Positions 6,882 through 10,892 of a stretch of DNA of 10,892 bases are shown here, piece by piece. Position 1 is the stretch's first letter; every line of letters begins with the position of its first letter. The position numbers and the translations under genes were made by a program. Source of the stretch: Burkholderiales bacterium. GTDB lineage: Bacteria > Pseudomonadota > Gammaproteobacteria > Burkholderiales > CAIKXV01. The notes beneath the pieces are model-generated. The model saw nothing but the letters and a program-made list of their open reading frames with translations. It had not been told where the DNA came from and searched no databases. The DNA is taken from assembly GCA_019751575.1 (NCBI GenBank), contig JAIENF010000021.1, forward strand, positions 1 through 10,892, read 5' to 3'.

Positions 6882-6912
6882 TCAATCCGCCTGAAGTCTA
6901 CGTTCAATCCGC
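6882..6912 (-). repeat. Direct repeat TCAATCCGC, two copies 22 bp apart
   Basis: TCAATCCGC occurs at 6882-6890 and again at 6904-6912 on the plus strand (GCGGATTGA in the direction of the operon). The start-to-start distance of 22 bp is about two helical turns, so both copies face the same side of the DNA. They lie 57-87 bp upstream of the FAD-subunit start, a fitting place for a transcription-factor site. Binding by the neighbouring IclR protein is inference. Confidence 0.4.
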
Positions 6913-6930
6913 AGGCAACGCGGATGCCGC

Positions 6931-6971
6931 AATGCCACGTGCCGGGAAAGGCTTCCCCGGCCCGTGGCATT
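6931..6971. repeat. 41-nt imperfect palindrome / hairpin between iclR and the hydroxylase operon
   Basis: Outer arms AATGCCACG (6931-6939) and CGTGGCATT (6963-6971) are perfect 9-bp inverted repeats. After one mismatch (6940/6962) an inner stem pairs GCCGGG (6941-6946) with CCCGGC (6956-6961), and two more A-T pairs can form if C6955 bulges, leaving a 4-nt loop. It starts 62 nt after the iclR stop and 106 nt before the next start. No T-run follows on either strand, so it is not a standard intrinsic terminator. It may be an RNA-stabilising or processing hairpin, an operator, or a REP-like element. Confidence 0.6.
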
Positions 6972-7032
6972 CCGTCCGGTCCGATCCAGGCTGCCGGGCC
7001 GCGCGATCGCCCCAGTCAACGATCGCCGGCAA

Positions 7033-7878
7033 TCAGCGGCCGATGGCCACCAGCTGCTCGCTGATCTCGTCGGCGGCGCGGCGCGTCAGTGCGATGATCC
7101 GCGAACGTTGACGCTCGGTCAGCCGGAACGCGGGGCCTGCCACGGAAAGCGCGGCGGCGAGCCGCGTGCCTTCGACCACCGGTGCCGCCGCAGCCCAGAT
7201 GTCGGGGGTGATCTCTTCCGAACTCTCGGACCAGCCCTGGCGCGTGATGGTTACGAGTTCTTCGGCGAACGGACCGGGACGCCGACGCAGGTCCGGGTCG
7301 ATCTTCCGCGCGCGCGAAAGATAGTCGTTGCGCTCGCGGTCGGCCATGTGGGCCAGCAGCAGCTTGGGGGAGGCGCCCCGATGCAGCGGGAAGGAGGCGC
7401 CGACATCGAACGACAGGCGGACGCGCTGGATCGATTCCACGCGCTCGATGCAGATCGCCGCATCGCCTACGCGCCGGACGAGGATCACCGTCTCGCCGGA
7501 GGTGTCGCGCAGTTTCTCCATCACCGGCAGTGCCACGTCGATGAAGCTGAAGGCGGCACGCGAAGCGCGCGCGAGTTCGACCATGCGGGGCGACAGGTGG
7601 TAGCCACCATGGCCGTCGTCGGTCACCAGTCCCACCTCGCGCAGCAGCGCGATGTACCGGTAGGCCGTCGACAGCGGCACCTTGACGCTCTTGGCGATCG
7701 CGTCGACGGTGACGATCGGGCGGTCAGGCGTGAACGAAGTCAGCACCTGCAGCACCTTGCGCGAACTGGCCGTGCCGCGGATGCGTTTTGCGGGTGCGAG
7801 CGGGAGCAATTCCTTGGGCCTCTGGGTAGCGGCGCGGGGATTCGCTCGAGACGGGGTAACGGTCTTTCGAGTGGGCAT
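7033..7878 (-). CDS. IclR-family transcriptional regulator
   Basis: A 281-residue regulator. Seen: a basic, proline-rich N-terminal extension (about 1-35); a winged helix-turn-helix (about 38-100) with RKVLQVLTSF, VTVDAIAKSVKVPLSTAYRYIALLREVGLV and the wing GGYHLSP; and a C-terminal IclR effector domain (about 110-280) with ALPVMEKLRDTSGETVILV, FPLHRGASPKLLLAHM and the AAALSVAGPAFRL block, where IclR proteins bind small carboxylates. The extension makes it slightly longer than the common 250-270. It lies upstream of and parallel to the hydroxylase run and divergent from the SDR-remnant/amidase pair, the usual position for a local regulator of catabolic genes. A perfect palindrome over its own -10 box suggests autorepression. 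The effector is unknown. Confidence 0.95.
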   Translation of the reverse strand: MPTRKTVTPSRANPRAATQRPKELLPLAPAKRIRGTASSRKVLQVLTSFTPDRPIVTVDAIAKSVKVPLSTAYRYIALLREVGLVTDDGHGGYHLSPRMVELARASRAAFSFIDVALPVMEKLRDTSGETVILVRRVGDAAICIERVESIQRVRLSFDVGASFPLHRGASPKLLLAHMADRERNDYLSRARKIDPDLRRRPGPFAEELVTITRQGWSESSEEITPDIWAAAAPVVEGTRLAAALSVAGPAFRLTERQRSRIIALTRRAADEISEQLVAIGR

Positions 7879-7904
7879 CTTCTTCTTTCGAATTGATTCT
7901 TCTT

Positions 7905-7924
7905 ACAAGGCAGTATAGCCTTGT
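7905..7924. promoter_or_regulatory. Perfect palindrome ACAAGGC-N6-GCCTTGT: probable IclR-family operator
   Basis: A 7-bp perfect inverted repeat with a 6-bp spacer, 27 nt upstream of the iclR start, in the divergent region between iclR and the amidase transcription unit. The spacer read on the minus strand is TATACT, a 5/6 match to a -10 box. A dimer bound here would cover the iclR promoter and could also affect the opposite promoter. Confidence 0.6.
7912..7917 (-). promoter_or_regulatory. Candidate -10 box TATACT of the iclR promoter
   Basis: TATACT on the minus strand, 34 nt before the iclR start and inside the palindrome spacer, in a locally AT-richer stretch. I see no good -35 hexamer at 16-18 nt spacing, so activity may need an activator or be weak. 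Confidence 0.4.
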
Positions 7925-8054
7925 CCCTTGGTGAGATGAGCTTGCAGCCATTCGTCCGTCTGCACCTGCCGGTCCTGACAGGCGCGTCACTTTGGCGCGG
8001 CGGGGTCGTGCCGAAACTCAGCGGCGCTGCCATCCTCCTTCGCGAGTGGGTCGG

Positions 8055-8079
8055 GCCTGCTGCCACAGCGGCGGCAGGC
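8055..8079 (+). other. Potential RNA hairpin in the leader of the SDR-remnant/amidase unit
   Basis: GCCTGCTGCC (8055-8064) can pair with GGCGGCAGGC (8070-8079) across a 5-nt loop ACAGC: ten pairs with one G-U. It ends 47 nt before the ATG at 8127. There is no following T-run, so it is not a classic terminator. It would be transcribed only if the promoter lies upstream, which is not established. Confidence 0.4.
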
Positions 8080-8126
8080 GCGCTTCCGGTCGAGCACGGC
8101 CGCGAACCCACGCACTGGAGAGACCG

Positions 8127-8684
8127 ATGGACCTGCAACTTTCCGGCAAGAAGGCGTCTGCCACCGGCGACAGCATCGACATCTGGAATGCGATCGCCCT
8201 CGCGCGGGTCGACGTCCTCGTGGACGACGCGGGATCGGGGCCGGGCGGCGCGATCGAGACGCTCAGCGAGGCCGATGGGGAACAGGCGCTGCAATTGAAT
8301 TTCATGGACTACATCCGGTGCCTGCGATATGCACTGCCGATCATGGTTGCGCAGGGAGGGGGGCGCGGGGTCGATCTGATCGGCCACGACGTTATCAAGG
8401 AATCCTGCCGGGAGATAGCCCCCGGTGCAGCAAATGCCGCCGGCCAGGACATGAACAAGGCGTTGGCGCGCGACATGAAACTGTCACATTCGGCGGCGGA
8501 CAAGCTCGCGCCGCGCAGCCTTCCGCCCGGGCGCATCGCCGAGGTCGAGGAAGGCGCCAGCCTCTGCACCGACCCGGCTTCTCCGCTCGCATTCTTCGTC
8601 AACGGTACGAGCGTCGAGATCGACAGGGGCCAGCCGAAGCCTTTGGGCGACCCGCTGCGCGACCGGCATTGCAGGTCCCGATGA
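8127..8684 (+). pseudogene. Eroded short-chain dehydrogenase/reductase (SDR) with in-frame deletions
   Basis: The 185-residue reading frame is recognisably an SDR but about 65-75 residues short. Seen: LSGKK (5-9) followed by TGDSIDIW (13-20) where TGxxxGIG should bind the cofactor; VDVLVDDAG (28-36) in place of VDVLVNNAG, only about 20 residues after the cofactor motif instead of about 70; no YxxxK catalytic pair (PGAAN at its place, 99-103); KALA (111-114) running directly into RDMKLS, skipping the usual helix and RVNAVNPG strand; and FVNGTSVEIDRGQ (157-169) where ID/VDGG is expected. The frame is intact with a good GGAG site (8117-8120) 6 nt before the ATG, and its TGA overlaps the amidase ATG. 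It is therefore probably still translated and may couple amidase translation, but it is not expected to be an active oxidoreductase. Confidence 0.72.
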
Positions 8685-10081
8685 AGCCGGGTCAGGCGGG
8701 CGAGGCGATGCCGACCGGGCCGGATGCCGGTGCCGCGGCCTGCGGTCCGGTATCCGCGGCAATGGCGGCGCTGTTGCGGCGCGTCAGCATCGAGGACGGT
8801 CCGATCGGGGCGCTGAGCGAGCGCCTCGATGCGTCTGCACTTGCCGCTGCCGCACGGATCGACGCGCTTTCGGCGCAGTCTCGCGCCGCGCTGCCCCTTG
8901 CCGGCATGCCGGTGGTCGTGAAGGACCTGATCGACACGCCACCGGCGTCCTGCTGCGGCGGCCTTTCGTTGCTCGAAGGCTGGCGGCCGAACGTCCCTGC
9001 CGAAGCCGTGCGCCGGCTGCAGGCAGCCGGCGCGGTGGTGATCGGCGTCGGGCACACCGACAACGCCGGATTCGGCGTTCGCACGGCCCAGGTGCGACAT
9101 CCGCGGTGGCCGGGCCTCACCGTGGGCGGGTCCAGTGGCGGCTCGGCGGCTGCCGTGGCGGCGGGCTGGGTCCCGGCGGCGCTGGGTACGGATACCGGCG
9201 GCAGCATCCGCATCCCGGCGGCCTGTTGCGGCGTGGTCGGCTTCAAGCCGACCTGGGGGCGGGTACCGGCCGCCGGCGTGCGCACGCTGGTGGCCTCGCT
9301 CGACCATGTCGGTCCGATCGCGGCCGATGTCGCTACGGCGCGCCGGATCCAGGCGGTGCTGGATCCCGAGGGGGTGCCGCCGGCTGACGCCAGTCCGCAT
9401 GCGGCGCCGCAGGCCCGCCGCTGGGGACAGTTGCGCATCGGCGTTGCGCGGACGCTGGTCGCCGCCAGCGAGCACCGGGTGTCGGCTGCGGTAGAGCGGG
9501 TGCTCGAGCGCTTGCGCGCTGCCGGCGCAGAGGTCGTCCCGGTGGACCTGCCCGGCGATCCTCTGCTCGAACAGGTGCACGAAACCGTGTTCTGCCACGA
9601 GGCGGCGCTGGCCTGGGCGGCGGTGCTGCGCGAACCGCGAGACCTGGCGCAGCTGCCCGCCCTGGTGAGCAGCACGCTCCTAGCGGGCGCGGCCGTGCCT
9701 GTCGAATCGTACCGCCGGGCGATGGCGGCAAGGGCTGACATGCGTGCGCGCGTGGACCGCCTGCTGGATTCGGTCGACCTGCTGCTGTCGCCCACGCTCC
9801 CGGTGCTGGCGCCGGCCGCCGATGCCCGGCAGGTCCGGGTCCGCGGCAAGGACTTCGGATTCACCGGCCTGCTGATACGGAATACACGCCTGTTCAACCA
9901 CACGGGACACCCGGTGCTGGCCCTGCCGTTGCCTTCCGCAGCCGGCGCTGACCGGCCGCAGCCCAGCCTCCAGATCGCGGCCGGAACCGGCCGCGATGCC
10001 TGGCTGCTCGACACCGGCGCCGGGCTGGAAGCGCTGTTTGCCGGGGTGCCCGGTTCCCGCGGCGGACCTTCCGCCGCCTGA
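8681..10081 (+). CDS. Amidase-signature family hydrolase
   Basis: A 466-residue enzyme of the amidase-signature family, which hydrolyses amide bonds with a Ser-cisSer-Lys triad (family includes GatA, mandelamide amidase, FAAH). Seen: Lys81 in MPVVVKDLIDT, cis-Ser151 in the glycine/serine loop GGSSGGSAAAVAAG, and nucleophile Ser175 in GTDTGGSIRIPAACCGVVGFKPT-like context; the 24-residue spacing of the two serines is exactly that of the family. Length is usual (450-500). The start at 8681 overlaps the SDR-remnant stop as ATGA and has AGGT 5 nt upstream; ATG 8708 is an alternative. Earlier in-frame ATGs lie inside the SDR remnant and are rejected. The sequence resembles small-molecule amidases more than GatA, and no gatB/gatC is nearby. 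Context suggests amide cleavage in catabolism; the substrate is unknown. Confidence 0.93.
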   Translation: MKPGQAGEAMPTGPDAGAAACGPVSAAMAALLRRVSIEDGPIGALSERLDASALAAAARIDALSAQSRAALPLAGMPVVVKDLIDTPPASCCGGLSLLEGWRPNVPAEAVRRLQAAGAVVIGVGHTDNAGFGVRTAQVRHPRWPGLTVGGSSGGSAAAVAAGWVPAALGTDTGGSIRIPAACCGVVGFKPTWGRVPAAGVRTLVASLDHVGPIAADVATARRIQAVLDPEGVPPADASPHAAPQARRWGQLRIGVARTLVAASEHRVSAAVERVLERLRAAGAEVVPVDLPGDPLLEQVHETVFCHEAALAWAAVLREPRDLAQLPALVSSTLLAGAAVPVESYRRAMAARADMRARVDRLLDSVDLLLSPTLPVLAPAADARQVRVRGKDFGFTGLLIRNTRLFNHTGHPVLALPLPSAAGADRPQPSLQIAAGTGRDAWLLDTGAGLEALFAGVPGSRGGPSAA

Positions 10082-10149
10082 CCTGTCGCGGCCACCCGCA
10101 CCCCGTTGCACGGCGGCCAGGATTGACGCTGGCGCGAAAATGTTCTTTG

Positions 10150-10194
10150 CCGGACATACACATTCAGTCCGGAATATTGCAAAATATTCGCAAT
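10150..10194. repeat. Cluster of three overlapping inverted repeats in an AT-rich island
   Basis: CCGGAC-N11-GTCCGG (10150-10172), GAATATT-N4-AATATTC (10172-10189) and ATTGC-N9-GCAAT (10176-10194) are all perfect and share bases. They lie about 70-115 nt after the amidase stop and 240-285 nt before the next start. They could be a terminator region, an operator or a protein-binding site; only the repeats themselves are observed. Confidence 0.5.
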
Positions 10195-10326
10195 GTAACG
10201 GACAGTGATTCTGCGTTCGTTTCGGCCGCACCTGATCGCCCAGGGATGGAAAGGCGGCAGTGCGGCGCGCGATCCCGGTCGATCGCTGCGTGCCGGCCGC
10301 TCAAGAAATCGCGGCAGGTGCCGATA

Positions 10327-10345
10327 TCCACCCTGCAAGGGTGGA
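10327..10345 (+). terminator. Perfect 8-bp hairpin TCCACCCT-GCA-AGGGTGGA, possible terminator or attenuator
   Basis: The stem is perfect with a 3-nt loop. T4 runs begin 8 nt (10353-10356) and 17 nt (10362-10365) after the stem, farther than in a classic Rho-independent terminator, and they belong to a tandem repeat. It is about 90 nt before the start of the secreted-protein gene, so attenuation or a leader structure is as likely as termination of the amidase transcript. Confidence 0.35.
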
Positions 10346-10351
10346 CGGCCG

Positions 10352-10369
10352 GTTTTCGACGTTTTCGAC
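10352..10369 (+). repeat. Tandem 9-bp repeat GTTTTCGAC x2
   Basis: Two exact, adjacent copies, 10352-10360 and 10361-10369, immediately after the hairpin. Such short tandem copies can arise by slippage or form paired binding sites; no function is evident. Confidence 0.6.
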
Positions 10370-10423
10370 CAGCGGTCGTCGCCCCGCGCCGGACCGGCTG
10401 ACCCTTTCCGGCAACGACCCAAC

Positions 10424-10429
10424 AAGAGG
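10424..10429 (+). promoter_or_regulatory. Shine-Dalgarno AAGAGG supporting a GTG start
   Basis: AAGAGG ends 5 nt before the GTG at 10435. It decides in favour of that non-ATG start, which also gives a complete signal peptide. Confidence 0.65.
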
Positions 10430-10434
10430 CCTCC

Positions 10435-10875
10435 GTGCGTACCAGAACACTGATCCGATCCCTCGCCGCCGCAGCCCTGGCCACCGCCGGCATGGCACCT
10501 GCGATTGCCCAGCAAAGCGCCATCGATTCGCAGTTGCAGCGGCTGAGCGGCCGCATGGACGAACGCAACATGGCGCAGGCCGCGCGCGACCTCACCGGAT
10601 CGCTGCGCCACGGGCAGCGCACCGACTGGACGATCTTCCTGGTGAAGGAAGTCGACTACCGTATCCACGGGGTGTGCGACAACGACTGCCGGGACCTCGA
10701 CCTGATCCTGCTCGACGAGCGTGGCAACGAGATCTCGCAGGACACCTCGACCGACGATATCCCGATCGTCAACGCCCGTCCGAAATGGACCGGTCGCTTC
10801 ACGCTGCGCGTGATCATGGCCGACTGCAAGGTCAACCCCTGCAACTACGGGGTGCGCTTCTTCGCCAACAAGTAG
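10435..10875 (+). CDS. Small secreted four-cysteine protein of unknown function
   Basis: A 146-residue protein that I cannot assign to a characterised family. Seen: a Sec signal peptide with basic MRTRTLIR start, hydrophobic core and AIA cleavage site after residue 25; a helical stretch (about 28-58); then a compact beta-rich domain with EVDYRIHGVCDNDCRDLDLILLD-type sequence (72-94), TSTDDIPIV (105-112), and TGRFTLRVIMADCKVNPCNYGV-type sequence (119-140). Cysteines 81, 85, 131 and 136 form two close pairs and probably make two disulfides in the periplasm. The D-x-D-L-x-L-x-D/G pattern followed by a GRFTLRV strand recalls PPC-like (prepeptidase C-terminal) beta-sandwich domains; this is a resemblance only. 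It stands alone after a 353-nt gap, so a link to the catabolic genes is not supported. Confidence 0.82.
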   Translation: MRTRTLIRSLAAAALATAGMAPAIAQQSAIDSQLQRLSGRMDERNMAQAARDLTGSLRHGQRTDWTIFLVKEVDYRIHGVCDNDCRDLDLILLDERGNEISQDTSTDDIPIVNARPKWTGRFTLRVIMADCKVNPCNYGVRFFANK

Positions 10876-10892
10876 TCGCGGCGGTATGGCCG

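Larger units (their letters stand above)
10082..10434. other. 353-nt intergenic region, AT-rich palindromic island plus hairpin
   Basis: No convincing coding frame is seen. The first 50 nt are GC-rich; about 10137-10210 is clearly AT-richer than the rest of the window and holds three overlapping inverted repeats; 10327-10345 forms a perfect hairpin followed by two T4 runs. The promoter of the secreted-protein gene at 10435 presumably lies here, but I find no confident -35/-10 pair. TTGACG at 10123-10128 lacks a -10 partner at normal spacing. Confidence 0.6.

Noticed and set aside
6871..6888. TTGACG on the minus strand as -35 box for the hydroxylase operon
   Set aside because: No acceptable -10 hexamer at 16-18 nt spacing; too weak to call.
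8318..8680. N-terminal extension of the amidase to an ATG at 8318
   Set aside because: These residues are the SDR remnant read out of frame. The amidase family core begins after 8681, where an ATGA overlap gives a natural start.
8309..9598. A 429-codon minus-strand open frame
   Set aside because: Arginine- and histidine-rich shadow of the SDR remnant and amidase; no domain is recognisable.
8692..10668. A 658-codon open frame on the minus strand
   Set aside because: It lies antisense to the amidase gene, whose catalytic motifs are unmistakable. Its product is serine/arginine/alanine-rich low-complexity sequence typical of a shadow frame in GC-rich DNA.
1..10892. tRNA, rRNA, CRISPR array, transposase or phage genes
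   Set aside because: None seen: no cloverleaf-like or repeat-spacer pattern and no integrase, transposase or structural phage motifs in the plausible proteins.

Overview
The window is GC-rich, densely coded DNA that looks like a betaproteobacterium, most likely Burkholderiales. The clearest taxonomic hint is a periplasmic tricarboxylate-type solute receptor (Bug/TctC family), a family greatly expanded in that order. This assignment is inference from gene content and composition, not from a marker gene.

Layout. (1) Positions 11-2654, plus strand: a four-gene run encoding a dipicolinate-synthase-A-like (DpaA/SpoVFA) dehydrogenase that may be cut by the left edge, a 66-residue 4-oxalocrotonate-tautomerase-family enzyme, a single-domain VOC/glyoxalase-fold protein (1-nt overlap with the tautomerase gene), and a Bug receptor with signal peptide. 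(2) Positions 6825-2701, minus strand: a five-gene run in the order FAD subunit (CoxM type), 2Fe-2S subunit (CoxS type, ATGA overlap), ACMSD-like amidohydrolase, CoxG-like SRPBCC membrane anchor, alpha/beta hydrolase. It converges on run 1. (3) Positions 7878-7033, minus strand: an IclR-family regulator upstream of run 2, with a perfect palindrome centred on its -10 box. (4) Positions 8127-10081, plus strand, divergent from iclR: an eroded short-chain dehydrogenase pseudogene that overlaps, by ATGA, an intact amidase-signature hydrolase. (5) A 353-nt non-coding stretch with an AT-rich, palindrome-rich island and a hairpin. (6) Positions 10435-10875: a small secreted four-cysteine protein of unknown function.

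How it may work together. The mix of solute receptor, molybdenum-hydroxylase subunits, metal-dependent decarboxylase/hydrolase, amidase, alpha/beta hydrolase, tautomerase and VOC protein under an IclR regulator resembles a catabolic island for an aromatic or N-heteroaromatic acid. The substrate cannot be read from the sequence. Most striking is that FAD, FeS and CoxG-like genes are present while the catalytic molybdopterin (CoxL-type) subunit is absent from the operon and the window. No tRNA, rRNA, CRISPR array, transposase or phage gene was seen.
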